A DNA stretch of 42,378 nt from Firmicutes bacterium CAG:552 (GTDB taxonomy: Bacteria; Bacillota; Clostridia; Christensenellales; Pumilibacteraceae), in contig FR884054.1 in the NCBI GenBank assembly GCA_000435495.1, positions 19,325 to 61,702 on the forward strand, read 5' to 3'. The position numbers were made by a program, and so were the translations under genes. Shown piece after piece: positions 1 through 7,830 of this stretch (within the stretch, counting starts at the first letter, position 1; each line of letters begins with the position of its first letter). The notes below the pieces were generated by a model. It did not search any database. It had not been told where the DNA came from and was given only the letters and a program-made list of their open reading frames with translations.

Positions 1-89
1 TTATGACTGATTGGCTATTGATATTAGAAGCAAGCAAAAACGATTTGAAGAATAAAAATACGATTCTGATAAAAGCCGATTTTCAATAA
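1..89 (+). CDS. Possible 3' end of a gene running in from the left edge
   Basis: One frame is open from the window edge to a TAA at 87-89. Read from the ATG at position 3 it gives 28 residues beginning MTDWLLILEASKND. A hairpin directly follows the stop, which fits a gene end. The piece is too short to assign to a family and may be chance. Confidence 0.2.
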   Translation, partial: MTDWLLILEASKNDLKNKNTILIKADFQ

Positions 90-119
90 GATTCGGGCTT
101 AGCACCCGAAACCAATCTT
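88..119 (+). terminator. Imperfect hairpin after a possible gene end
   Basis: TTCGGG (92-97) pairs with CCCGAA (105-110), and outer bases 88-92 can pair with 115-119 across a bulge. No proper T-tract follows (AAATAAGTTTTTG), so it is at best a weak terminator. Confidence 0.3.
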
Positions 120-559
120 AAATAAGTTTTTGTTTTCGGCAAATCCGATTACTCGGAAATACGTTATGGGTGCGTTCGGACGTGACCTACGATAATTCGA
201 TAATACAATTAAAAACAACGGGAACTTGACAATAACAAGCCGTTGTCCGCAATACAAAAGTTACCTTATCGCCTATAGTCATGCTCATGCAGTTGCGACT
301 ATGCGGTGTTGCAGATTGTGATTCTTTGCGGCAAATCGGCTGATGTCGTTTGCCGCAGTAAGTATAACTTTAAGTTGCAACAAAATAAAATAACCGTAAA
401 ATGCTTTGAGTTTTGATTCTGGTGATGGCGGAATCGGGCATCGAAGAGTAACGTTAACGTAACTCGTTTTAGCTGAGTTTTTCGACTTTTTAGTGTGAAA
501 GTCGAGCGCTCCTTTTACCGTGATTCTATTTAATTTCTTGTTATAATCTGCAAATACAC
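120..559. other. Non-coding stretch upstream of the first lipoprotein gene
   Basis: No coding sequence is convincing on either strand. A reverse ORF at 677-285 overlaps the promoter and start of the next gene, has no ribosome binding site and shows no family features. A 9-bp perfect inverted repeat (TGCGGCAAA at 327-335, TTTGCCGCA at 349-357) could form a hairpin of unknown role. Confidence 0.5.
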
Positions 560-588
560 TTGACTTGGATATGGCTTGAGCGTATAAT
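560..588 (+). promoter_or_regulatory. Vegetative (sigma-A type) promoter
   Basis: TTGACT (560-565), a 17-bp spacer and TATAAT (583-588). Transcription should begin near 595, about 30 bases before the ATG at 625. This argues against the ATG at 601 as the start. Confidence 0.75.
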
Positions 589-624
589 GTAGTCGAAATT
601 ATGCGACATTCGCAGGAGGTATTT

Positions 625-2082
625 ATGAAAAAGATTATGCTAATGATTGTCGCTGTCGTAATGACGATGTTTTGCATCTTTTCGGTAGCAGGCTGTAATC
701 AGGATCCGACACCCGGACCCGACGATGAAGAGCCGAATCCAAACGAAAGCCAGATACAATTTGCGCTTCGTACGGATTCAATCACGAACGAAGAATATTA
801 TGCGGCTGTAGGTGTAACCGACGAAGCTATTGTTAACTTAGTTATTCCCGAGACTTATCAGGGTAAAGAGGTCAGAGCGATAGAAGCGATACCGGAACAG
901 GGCGGTTATGGATTTAACGGCAACAAAAACATCGTTTCGATTACAGTGCCTAAGACTATTAAGAATATCAAAGTAAGCGCTCTTAACGGACTTACAAGTC
1001 TTAAAACGGTCAATTGGAATGCGGAAGATGCCTATATTTCCATGGTGGGCGCTCCAACTAAGAACGATAGATTGTTCCAGGGTTCTAAAGTGGAAAAGTT
1101 AGTTATAGGTAAAGACGTAAAAGTTATGCCGGAGCTTTTCCCGAAAGATGTCTGGAGCCGCAGCTATATAGAAGAACTTGTAGTTCCCGATACGCTCGAA
1201 AGATTTGACGGTAGTGTTTGGTCTCGTAAAGTTATAAATGTCAAGGTAAGTAGCTTTGACAAGTGGGTAGATCTTTATACTGCTAAAGACGGCAGAGGAA
1301 CGAGCGCATTTATAAACGATAAAATAAATCTTTACGTGGACGGAAAACTCGTAGAAGATTTGGTTATACCCGAATCTATAACCGAATTAAACGCTATGTT
1401 TTCGTACGTAGAGTCCATTAAGAGCGTAAAATTACATAAAAACGTTGAGGCACTTTATACGAGTTATGGCGACGTATATGCGTTGTGCGATATACCTAAC
1501 TTGCAGAAAATCGAAGTAGAAAAGGGCAGCACGCACTATGCTGCAAAAGATAATATCTTGTACAATGCAGATTTTACCGAGATGATTTTTGTGCCGTATT
1601 TGATAGAGGGCGAAGTAGTTGTTCCGGAAACCGTAACCGTAATTAAGGAGCAACAGTTTATTAACAGAACCAGGATGACGAAAATCGTTATCAATAACAC
1701 CAAAAACGAGGCTGCGCAAGAAGGTTACAGTCAGAATGTATTCACCGGCTGCACGAGTTTGGAAACTATTATAATAGCAGACGGATTTACCGGATTTAGA
1801 GATTACACGTTTAAAGGCTGTCCCAATATCAAAACCGTAATCGTTCCGGCGTCTATGGTGTCGGTAGGCCGCTGCGTTCTCCAAGATAGTCCTAATGCAA
1901 TAATTTATTCGTTGTCTACCGAAATGTCTTCTATAAAATACAGCAACTCTTATCACGATCCCGACGGAAAGTACCAGACAACGAAAAGAGCTTACTACAG
2001 CGAAACTTACAAAGAAGCTCTAAGCAATAAGCTTATGTATTGGCATTATGCCGAAGACGGAGTAACTCCGGTAGTATGGTGA
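625..2082 (+). CDS. BspA-like leucine-rich repeat lipoprotein
   Basis: A 485-residue protein. Residues 1-23 are a lipoprotein signal peptide ending in a VAGC lipobox (Cys24), followed by an acidic proline-rich linker, so the protein should be anchored outside the membrane. The body carries irregular LRR_5/BspA-type repeats, seen as phrases such as LVIPESI, VVPDTLERF and IVPASMVSV with aromatic and Cys positions between them. Such proteins act as adhesins or surface scaffolds; no ligand can be named. The start at 625 is chosen because AGGAGG lies at 614-619 and the signal peptide begins there; the upstream ATG at 601 has no ribosome binding site. The gene has its own promoter and terminator, so it is probably monocistronic. 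It resembles the much larger LRR lipoprotein at 13659. Confidence 0.85.
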   Translation: MKKIMLMIVAVVMTMFCIFSVAGCNQDPTPGPDDEEPNPNESQIQFALRTDSITNEEYYAAVGVTDEAIVNLVIPETYQGKEVRAIEAIPEQGGYGFNGNKNIVSITVPKTIKNIKVSALNGLTSLKTVNWNAEDAYISMVGAPTKNDRLFQGSKVEKLVIGKDVKVMPELFPKDVWSRSYIEELVVPDTLERFDGSVWSRKVINVKVSSFDKWVDLYTAKDGRGTSAFINDKINLYVDGKLVEDLVIPESITELNAMFSYVESIKSVKLHKNVEALYTSYGDVYALCDIPNLQKIEVEKGSTHYAAKDNILYNADFTEMIFVPYLIEGEVVVPETVTVIKEQQFINRTRMTKIVINNTKNEAAQEGYSQNVFTGCTSLETIIIADGFTGFRDYTFKGCPNIKTVIVPASMVSVGRCVLQDSPNAIIYSLSTEMSSIKYSNSYHDPDGKYQTTKRAYYSETYKEALSNKLMYWHYAEDGVTPVVW

Positions 2083-2121
2083 TAGAGACGATTCAAAAAA
2101 TCAGATATATGTAAATTAGGT

Positions 2122-2157
2122 AAAAACTCCCGAGACATATTAGCTCGGGAGTTTTTT
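2122..2157 (+). terminator. Rho-independent terminator of the LRR lipoprotein gene
   Basis: AAAAACTCCCGAG (2122-2134) pairs with CTCGGGAGTTTTT (2144 onward). The loop is nine bases and the stem runs into six T residues. Confidence 0.9.
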
Positions 2158-2160
2158 CTT

Positions 2161-2797
2161 AGGAGAATAGCCGAAAAGCGTTAGAGCTTTATATAATATG
2201 TGTTAAAAAACTATATACGTACACATGAAAATGGTTATATATGCTCAATAATAGTAATATGTTTAAATTCAATTTAAGGCAAATTAAAGCCTAGTTTGCC
2301 TTAATGGGTGGTATATAGTTTGAGAGATATGTGGTTGTCTTAGTCTTTGGCATCGGATTCTCTACATAACCTCTTTCTTGCGTAACTTATGTTGGCAATA
2401 TAATCGGTTGTTGGGTCTTTGCGTCTCTTGAGATTCGAGCTTGTAAAAACTCTTAGATAGATAAGCAATTCGTAAAAACATTGCATAAACTATATGTTTT
2501 CGCAGGTGCATACGTCACTTGATGCAAATACAAGTATTTAGCCTTTAAGAAGCGTTTTAAAGACCTGTCCTGAGGTAAATCGTTTTGCGATAGAAGCAAA
2601 ATCAAGGAAACACAGTCCCACACAAGTTCGGCTTGTGTGGGACTAAAAAATGCTGCAACATCGGCTTCGAAAAAACATATAATTAAATATCGTTATGCAC
2701 ACTTGATTATGGCAGCAGACTAGCGAAAAACACATAAAGTGCAGCATGCGTCTACTCTGGCAACACTAAAATTAAATAACGTATTGCTGTATTTGCG
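2161..2797. other. Non-coding stretch with two strong inverted repeats
   Basis: No coding sequence is supported. There are two notable hairpins: TTAAGGCAAA (2274-2283) with TTTGCCTTAA (2295-2304), and a 13-bp perfect stem at 2614-2626 with 2632-2644 around a 5-base loop. Neither is followed by a T-tract on either strand. A 7-bp stem (2775-2781 with 2796-2802) overlaps the stop codon of the reverse-strand permease gene and may be a weak terminator for it. Confidence 0.5.
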
Positions 2798-3523
2798 TTA
2801 TTCTTTAAGAGAAGAGCCGGTCATTACTATTGCGACGGCACCTAATATCACTGCGTAACCGATAACGAATAAAATCGAAGTAAGTATGTTTCCACCGCTA
2901 AGGGAAAGACTTACCGCATTGTACATATTCGCAAAGGGCAACACTCCGCAAATGTCGGCAAATATGCCGCCTACCAGTTCCGGACTAAACCACATTCCCG
3001 ACAACAGTGCGGTGCATTGCACTATTATGGAGGACACACCGCCCACAGATTTTTCGGTAAGCACGTTGCCGAGTATCAGCCCCGTAAAGATAAAAGGGAG
3101 AGAACAGAGCAGAGCTACGAAAAATGCGGGAATAATCGTAAGTGTAATTTTTAAACCGAACAAAGCGGCTATAACAAAACACAATACGGTTTGAATCATA
3201 CATATCGGAAGCAGGGGAAGAGCGTACCCGAAAATATATTCGACGGGACGCAGCGGGGAAGCATGCAGCCTTTGCGCAAATGCGGAGGTTCTGTCTTTGC
3301 AAACCAGTATTGCGCAAAACATCGTCAAAAAAGATCCGCCGAAAACGATTATTCCGGGAGCGAACGATTGTATGGGAAATATCGATACGTCATCGATATT
3401 TGCGTCAATCGTCGCCATTAGTACAAGCAATACGGCGGGTAGACCGATGTTAAAAATAATACTTAAAGGATCTCTTATCAGCTCTAAAAAATTTCTTTTT
3501 GCAAATGCTATCGTTCTTTTCAT
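2798..3523 (-). CDS. ABC-2 type transporter permease
   Basis: A 241-residue membrane protein of the ABC-2 family, the permease half of an exporter. It has the usual layout: a short cytoplasmic N-terminus containing an ELIRDP motif, then about six hydrophobic segments (around residues 20-40, 55-75, 100-125, 130-155, 165-185 and 215-235). It overlaps the ATPase gene by 4 bases (3520-3523), so the two are translationally coupled and very likely form one transporter. The substrate is unknown; relatives export drugs, antimicrobial peptides, polysaccharides or lipids. The small regulator at the head of the operon suggests an inducible detoxification or export role, but this is inference. Confidence 0.9.
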   Translation of the reverse strand: MKRTIAFAKRNFLELIRDPLSIIFNIGLPAVLLVLMATIDANIDDVSIFPIQSFAPGIIVFGGSFLTMFCAILVCKDRTSAFAQRLHASPLRPVEYIFGYALPLLPICMIQTVLCFVIAALFGLKITLTIIPAFFVALLCSLPFIFTGLILGNVLTEKSVGGVSSIIVQCTALLSGMWFSPELVGGIFADICGVLPFANMYNAVSLSLSGGNILTSILFVIGYAVILGAVAIVMTGSSLKE

Positions 3524-4236
3524 GCAGACTCTCCCGAAAGTTTTATAAAGGCTTCTTCAAAGTTTTCTTTACCGCTTAATTTTATCAGTTCATCGGAGGT
3601 TCCGACTGCGACAAGTTTGCCGTCTCGCATTATTGCGATCTTGTCGCAGAGAGCTTCCGTTTCTTCCAGATAGTGGGTGGTAAGCACAACTGTCATTTCT
3701 TTTTTGAGCGATTTAATTATCGACCACAATTCTCGTCTTGACAGTATGTCCAGTCCCAATGTCGGTTCGTCCAAGAACAATACTTTAGGCTCGCTTATAA
3801 GCGCCATGGCGATGCTCAGTCGCCTGCAAAGACCTCCGCTGAGCGATTTTGCTTTATCTTTCGCTCTGTCGATAAGATCGAATTTTCGCATAAGATTTTC
3901 GGCTCGTGTTTTTGCGTCCTTGTTATCAAAACCATATAACGTAGCCACAAAAACAAGATTTTCTTTTACGGTTAGGACGGGGGAAACCGCAGACTCCTGA
4001 GGCGAAATTCCGATTACCGACTTTAGTCCTTCGACATCCGAAAGAGCGTGGCCGTACACTGTAGCCGAACCTTTCGTCGGCTCAGCTACGCCCGACAGCA
4101 TTTTTATCGTCGTTGTTTTGCCGGCTCCGTTAAGACCGAGCAAACCGAATATTTCGCCGTCATCGATTTTCAGCGAAAGTTCGTTGACCGCAATTCTGTT
4201 TTTGTAACATTTGGTAAGTCCGTTAATTTCTATCAT
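3520..4236 (-). CDS. ABC transporter ATP-binding protein
   Basis: A 238-residue nucleotide-binding subunit that powers the adjacent ABC-2 permease. Walker A is GLNGAGKTT (about 34-42), the Q-loop region reads GISPQES, the signature is LSGGL instead of the usual LSGGQ, Walker B is VLFLDEPT, and the switch histidine is in LTTHYLEE. Length and motifs fit the CcmA/DrrA-like class of ABC-2 ATPases. It overlaps the regulator gene upstream by 14 bases and the permease gene downstream by 4, giving a tight three-gene operon. The Leu in the signature motif is a mild deviation and need not abolish activity. Confidence 0.93.
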   Translation of the reverse strand: MIEINGLTKCYKNRIAVNELSLKIDDGEIFGLLGLNGAGKTTTIKMLSGVAEPTKGSATVYGHALSDVEGLKSVIGISPQESAVSPVLTVKENLVFVATLYGFDNKDAKTRAENLMRKFDLIDRAKDKAKSLSGGLCRRLSIAMALISEPKVLFLDEPTLGLDILSRRELWSIIKSLKKEMTVVLTTHYLEETEALCDKIAIMRDGKLVAVGTSDELIKLSGKENFEEAFIKLSGESA

Positions 4237-4450
4237 CTTTTTTCATCTCCACGATTTTTTGCGCAAAAGCAAAATAATCATCGTATTTTGCAATTGCTAT
4301 GCCTCGCTCGATATCGGCGAGAAGCAGTATGTTGTCTCCGGGTCTGATGCCGAACATGTCTCGCATGTCCTTCGGTATAACTATTTGTCCTTTTTCCCCG
4401 ACTTTGGCGCTGGCCATGCTTTTGCCTTCCGGGATTTTGAATCCGTCCAT
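4223..4450 (-). CDS. AbrB/SpoVT/MazE-type DNA-binding regulator
   Basis: A 75-residue protein with one swapped-hairpin (SpoVT-AbrB) domain. Residues about 13-58 carry the family pattern: KVGEKGQIVIPKDMR, then FGIRPGDNILLLAD. Such proteins dimerise and bind short AT-rich repeats, usually as repressors. It is the first gene of the operon and overlaps the ABC ATPase gene. Its SD is AGGAGG (complement of 4455-4460), four bases from the ATG. Three 9-bp repeats cover the operon promoter just upstream, so autoregulation of the transporter operon is likely. A MazE-like antitoxin is less likely because no toxin gene lies beside it. Confidence 0.88.
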   Translation of the reverse strand: MDGFKIPEGKSMASAKVGEKGQIVIPKDMRDMFGIRPGDNILLLADIERGIAIAKYDDYFAFAQKIVEMKKDDRN

Positions 4451-4471
4451 AAAACCTCCTTAAATAAGAAA

Positions 4472-4498
4472 AGTATAACAAGTATAACTTGTATAACG
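4472..4498. repeat. Three 9-bp GTATAAC iterons, probable operator
   Basis: GTATAAC occurs at 4473-4479, 4482-4488 and 4491-4497, an exact 9-bp period. The array covers the -10 element, half of the spacer and the start region of the operon promoter. The position suits a repressor site for the AbrB-type protein encoded directly downstream. The assignment rests on position and periodicity. Confidence 0.6.
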
Positions 4499-4509
4499 TG
4501 TTTTGTCAA
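4481..4509 (-). promoter_or_regulatory. Promoter of the AbrB-ABC transporter operon
   Basis: On the reverse strand TTGACA (4509-4504), a 17-bp spacer and TATACT (4486-4481). Transcription would begin near 4474, about 24 bases before the regulator's ATG. Confidence 0.8.
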
Positions 4510-4670
4510 TATTTAGTGTGATAATTGTGTATATTATTTTTGATTTTTTTGGGCATTCGGAAAAATAAGGACAAAACTGACAAAAAAAATTTCAATTTTA
4601 TTATTTTAAGAATTTGTATGTGAAATTTATTAAAACTAACAAATATCTACTAAAAAAACGGTGAACTCTC

Positions 4671-4699
4671 TTGACAAAAAGTCGGCAAAACTGTATAAT
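4671..4699 (+). promoter_or_regulatory. Perfect-consensus promoter
   Basis: TTGACA (4671-4676), a 17-bp spacer and TATAAT (4694-4699), matching sigma-A consensus at all twelve positions. Transcription would start near 4706. The first full gene begins at 5578, giving an unusually long leader of about 870 bases. Confidence 0.85.
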
Positions 4700-4857
4700 T
4701 AAGTTGCGTATTCTATATTTAAGCTAAAATCGTTCATACTATAGACAAGAGTGCAACGGGACATCGCTTAAAGTGTCGTTTGTGTGAGGTCGAGCGGTTT
4801 GAAATGCGAAATATAGCCGACATGGGAACTTAATTCATGCGAGCATGAAAATAAAAT

Positions 4858-4895
4858 AGGAGGAAAGAAAGATGGCAAGTAAAGTATTCGAAAAG
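4858..4895 (+). repeat. 38-bp direct repeat, copy 1
   Basis: Identical over 38 bases to 5564-5601. It includes an AGGAGG SD, an ATG (4872) and the first eight codons (MASKVFEK) of the gene at 5578. Flanking sequence differs on both sides, so this is not a simple tandem duplication of the intervening DNA. Confidence 0.9.
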
Positions 4896-4928
4896 GCCGT
4901 TTTGTGCGGTAAGGTTTTTTTGTTATAG
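4872..4928 (+). CDS. 18-codon ORF sharing its start with the next gene
   Basis: It begins with the duplicated SD and start codon, encodes MASKVFEKAVLCGKVFLL and stops at TAG (4926-4928). It could be a leader peptide, or the stub of a gene start separated from its body by inserted DNA. Its SD is as good as that of the real gene, so it is probably translated if transcribed from the 4671 promoter. Confidence 0.4.
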   Translation: MASKVFEKAVLCGKVFLL

Positions 4929-5563
4929 TAAAGAGTGTATATATGTTTTTTAATTTTTTCGTTTTTTGAAAAAGCGAAGCGTGCGGCATATTGTTGAAGT
5001 AAACGTTTTAGTTTCCATTGAACAGATAACGGAGCATGTTCGATGTTCGGCATGTTGCGTTATAAACGGCAAGATTCGACGCATGTTACGCCATTGTCTT
5101 TAATTAACTCCGGCAAAGTCGGATTGATACTCGGCTTTAATTTAGTCTTACTTTATTTTGCTCGGATATGAATAACAAATGAAATTCATAAACAGTGCTT
5201 GACGTAAATCGTATTTTCGTATTTTCGTCGTTTGAAGTGAAGTGCTTTTATTGGATTTTTTGACGTAGAAAAAAGCTAAAAAAATCAAGACAAAACGAAG
5301 TCGTTATCGTAGCAAAGATAACGGAAAAATTACGGCAAGTTAAATTATTGATAATTTTTAAATAGTAAAAAACAGAAAAGTCCTAAAAAAATAAAAAATT
5401 TATATTTTTTTTTGTGTTTTTAGCCAAAATCTTGACCAAAAGTCGATTTTTTGGAGTCTTTATTAGTGAAAGAGAAAAAAGAAGAAACGGCACAGCAAAA
5501 AAATGTTTCTTTTGCAAAGGAAATTTTGCGTTTGCCCTACAGACGCATTAAATATAAAAATAC

Positions 5564-5601
5564 AGGAGGAAAGAAAGATGGCAAGTAAAGTATTCGAAAA
5601 G
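5564..5601 (+). repeat. 38-bp direct repeat, copy 2
   Basis: Second copy of the repeat, carrying the SD (AGGAGG at 5564-5569) and the functional start (ATG 5578) of the three-TM protein. The two copies are 706 bases apart. Confidence 0.9.
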
Positions 5602-6651
5602 TACTACTCGAAAGTAGCCAAGGAAGGCATTCTTAAGTCGCTGTTAGTGGGACTTATCGTGGGCTTTGCGGTTGCGTTCGTCGTAGCGTTCGTAACGTGG
5701 TTTACCGGATATTTTTGGATTTCGCTCTTGGCAGGCGCAGCTGTTACGGCAGTAACGACCTTGATAGTGTATAACAAAGCGTTCAAGCCCACTACTAAAG
5801 GCATAGCAAAGCGAATCGATATGTTGGGACTTCAGGAAAGATTGATAACCATGGAAGAGCTTAAAAACGACGAATCGTACATTGCAATGCGCCAGAGAGA
5901 GGACGCAATGGAGAAACTTCGTTCGGTCAACGAAAGCATGATCAGATTGAAGATATCCAAGGGACTCATAACCGCTGCGGCTATAGTTGTAGCGATCGGA
6001 TTGTCCATGACTACGGTATCCGCATTGGCGGAGTTCGGCATAATCGGAGACGGCGGAAATGTGTTCGACCAGATAATCAAGCCGAAGCCGGGGGTAACGT
6101 ACTCGGTAACCTACGGAGTGTACAACGACAACGGCGGCGAGATAGTCGGCGAAGTGGATCAGGTGGTGGCTGCGGGAGCGGACGCAACCATGGTAGTAGC
6201 GGTACCCGAAGAAGGCTGGGCGTTTGTGATGTGGTCGGACGGAAATACCAATCCGGTACGAACCGATCGTAAGATAAGCGAAGATTCGGAATACGAAGCG
6301 ATATTCTTTGAGCTTAGCGACAAAAGCGGAAGCGGAGGCGACCAGGACAGCGACGGAGAGGAAGGCGATCCCGACGCACCGTCGGATCCGGACGCTCCTC
6401 CCAGCGAAGGAGATCCCGAAGAGAGTAATCAACCCCCGAAGCCCGGTGATGGCGCCGGCGGCGGTAAGGAGACCAACGATAATATAATTGACGGTAACAC
6501 CAACTACGAAGACGCACTCGGCAGCGGCGGATATTATGAGGATCAGATGAAGAGACTTGCCGAAAGCGGCGAACTCACGCCGGAGCTCAAAGATATCATC
6601 AACAGATATTTCGAGTCTATCGGTAAGGGCAACAATACGGAAGAACCGTAA
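5578..6651 (+). CDS. Three-TM membrane protein with InlB-like domain, first gene of the MoxR operon
   Basis: A 357-residue protein. Hydrophobic segments lie at about 20-42, 46-65 and 128-150, with a charged, mostly helical cytoplasmic region between (66-127). Residues 175-245 resemble a divergent InlB B-repeat (pattern VVAVPEEGWAFVMWSDG, then a thread of Asp/Arg and EAIFF) and should face outside. Residues 248-300 are an Asp/Pro/Gly-rich linker, and 310-345 form a final helix. The start at 5578 is preferred over the in-frame ATG at 5503, which lacks an SD. No exact family is recognised. Its place before moxR suggests a membrane partner or target of the MoxR/VWA machinery. Confidence 0.75.
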   Translation: MASKVFEKYYSKVAKEGILKSLLVGLIVGFAVAFVVAFVTWFTGYFWISLLAGAAVTAVTTLIVYNKAFKPTTKGIAKRIDMLGLQERLITMEELKNDESYIAMRQREDAMEKLRSVNESMIRLKISKGLITAAAIVVAIGLSMTTVSALAEFGIIGDGGNVFDQIIKPKPGVTYSVTYGVYNDNGGEIVGEVDQVVAAGADATMVVAVPEEGWAFVMWSDGNTNPVRTDRKISEDSEYEAIFFELSDKSGSGGDQDSDGEEGDPDAPSDPDAPPSEGDPEESNQPPKPGDGAGGGKETNDNIIDGNTNYEDALGSGGYYEDQMKRLAESGELTPELKDIINRYFESIGKGNNTEEP

Positions 6652-6749
6652 AAACTCAAAATTTACAGTAGCAAATGCGACGTACGGTCGCAAAACAAAA
6701 AATAAAAACAAATTAAATCAAAATAAAATAAGAGAGGCAAAAAACAATT

Positions 6750-7826
6750 ATGAGTATCAACGAGGAAAACATCCAGAAGTTCAGTGAACAGTGCAAAAAC
6801 ATATTCGCTCAGGTAGAGCGAGACGTCATCGGTATGAAAGACGTAGTAGAGGGAACTATCATCGCCATGATTTCCGGCGGTAACGTTCTTCTCGAAGGCG
6901 TACCCGGCGTAGGTAAAACCCGATTGGTAAGATCGCTCGGTCGAGTTTTCGATCTTCCTTTCTCCCGTATACAGTTCACTCCCGACCTTATGCCTGCCGA
7001 CGTAACCGGTACTAACATCATAGTAAAAGGCGAAGACGGCAACTCTTCCTTCCAGTTCCAGCCCGGTCCTATTTTCAGCAACATCATACTTGCCGACGAA
7101 ATTAACCGTGCTACCCCCAAGACTCAGTCCGCTCTTTTGGAAGCCATGCAGGAACATACCGTTACCGTAATGGGCGTATCCAGAAAGCTTAACGAGCCGT
7201 TCTTCGTACTTGCTACCCAGAACCCCATCGAACAAGACGGTACCTATCCTCTTCCCGAGGCTCAGATGGACCGATTCATGTTTAAACTTATCGTTAAAAA
7301 CCCCAGCCTTGACGACCTTATGCGCATAGTAAACATGACGCAGAAGACCATGGCGGAAGTTGCAGACGCAGCTTGTAGCGGCGAACAGCTTCTCGAAATG
7401 AGAAAGACCGCTAACCAGATCCCCGTTGCCGAAGAAGTAATGAGATACGCAATGACTCTTTGTTCGGCTACTCATCCCGACAGCGAGTGCGCTACCGAAG
7501 CGGCGAAGAAGTATGTTCGTCTCGGAGCCAGCCCCCGAGCAGGTCAGGCTATGATCTCCGCAGCTAAGGTAAGAGCTTTGCTTAGAGGCAGATTCAACGT
7601 ATCTTACGAAGATCTTAACGAGCTCGCTTACCCCGTACTCAGACATCGTATGAAGCTCAACTTCGAAGCAGTTGCCGAGAGAGTCGCAGCCGACGATATC
7701 ATTACCATGATTATAAACGAAGTTTCTAAAAGAAATAAGATAGTTCCCGAAGGAAACGTTCTCGAGGAAGTTAAACCCGCAGAAGGCGATGCAAAGGCTA
7801 AGCGCGGAATTTTTGGGAGAAAATAA
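6750..7826 (+). CDS. moxR: MoxR-family AAA+ ATPase
   Basis: A 358-residue AAA+ ATPase of the MoxR family (AAA_3). Walker A is GVPGVGKT (50-57), Walker B is IILADE (112-117), sensor 1 is ATQNP (155-159) and an arginine-finger candidate is DRF (174-176); the C-terminal lid follows. MoxR proteins are cytoplasmic chaperone-like ATPases that work with VWA-domain partners to mature or activate protein complexes. The next three genes encode DUF58 and VWA proteins, the classic partners, which places it in the 'MoxR Proper' type of operon. The gene shows a strong preference for particular codons (many ACC, CCC and CTT), suggesting high expression. The SD (AGAGG, 6731-6735) is weak. Confidence 0.93.
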   Translation: MSINEENIQKFSEQCKNIFAQVERDVIGMKDVVEGTIIAMISGGNVLLEGVPGVGKTRLVRSLGRVFDLPFSRIQFTPDLMPADVTGTNIIVKGEDGNSSFQFQPGPIFSNIILADEINRATPKTQSALLEAMQEHTVTVMGVSRKLNEPFFVLATQNPIEQDGTYPLPEAQMDRFMFKLIVKNPSLDDLMRIVNMTQKTMAEVADAACSGEQLLEMRKTANQIPVAEEVMRYAMTLCSATHPDSECATEAAKKYVRLGASPRAGQAMISAAKVRALLRGRFNVSYEDLNELAYPVLRHRMKLNFEAVAERVAADDIITMIINEVSKRNKIVPEGNVLEEVKPAEGDAKAKRGIFGRK

Positions 7827-7830
7827 TTAA

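Larger units (their letters stand above)
4510..5577. other. Long AT-rich leader region of the MoxR/VWA operon
   Basis: No full-size gene is supported. The stretch holds a consensus promoter (4671-4699), a perfect hairpin with a CGAG loop (TTCATG at 4834-4839, CATGAA at 4844-4849) just before a decoy start, the first copy of a 38-bp repeat (4858-4895) and an 18-codon ORF (4872-4928). Four ATGTT-containing motifs lie at 5034-5089. Bases 5250-5500 are very A/T-rich, with a weak TTGACC (5432-5437) and no good -10 element. Confidence 0.5.

Noticed and set aside
285..677. 130-codon reverse ORF at the left end
   Set aside because: It covers the promoter, SD and signal peptide of the LRR lipoprotein gene, and has no SD or family features of its own.
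2614..2644. Strong hairpin considered as a terminator
   Set aside because: It is followed by A residues on the forward strand and by GTGTTTCC on the reverse strand, so a T-tract is lacking in both directions.
4768..5053. Two 72-73 codon reverse ORFs in the leader region of the MoxR operon
   Set aside because: No SD, low-complexity Phe/Lys/Thr-rich sequence and no family similarity; they lie opposite the predicted leader transcript.
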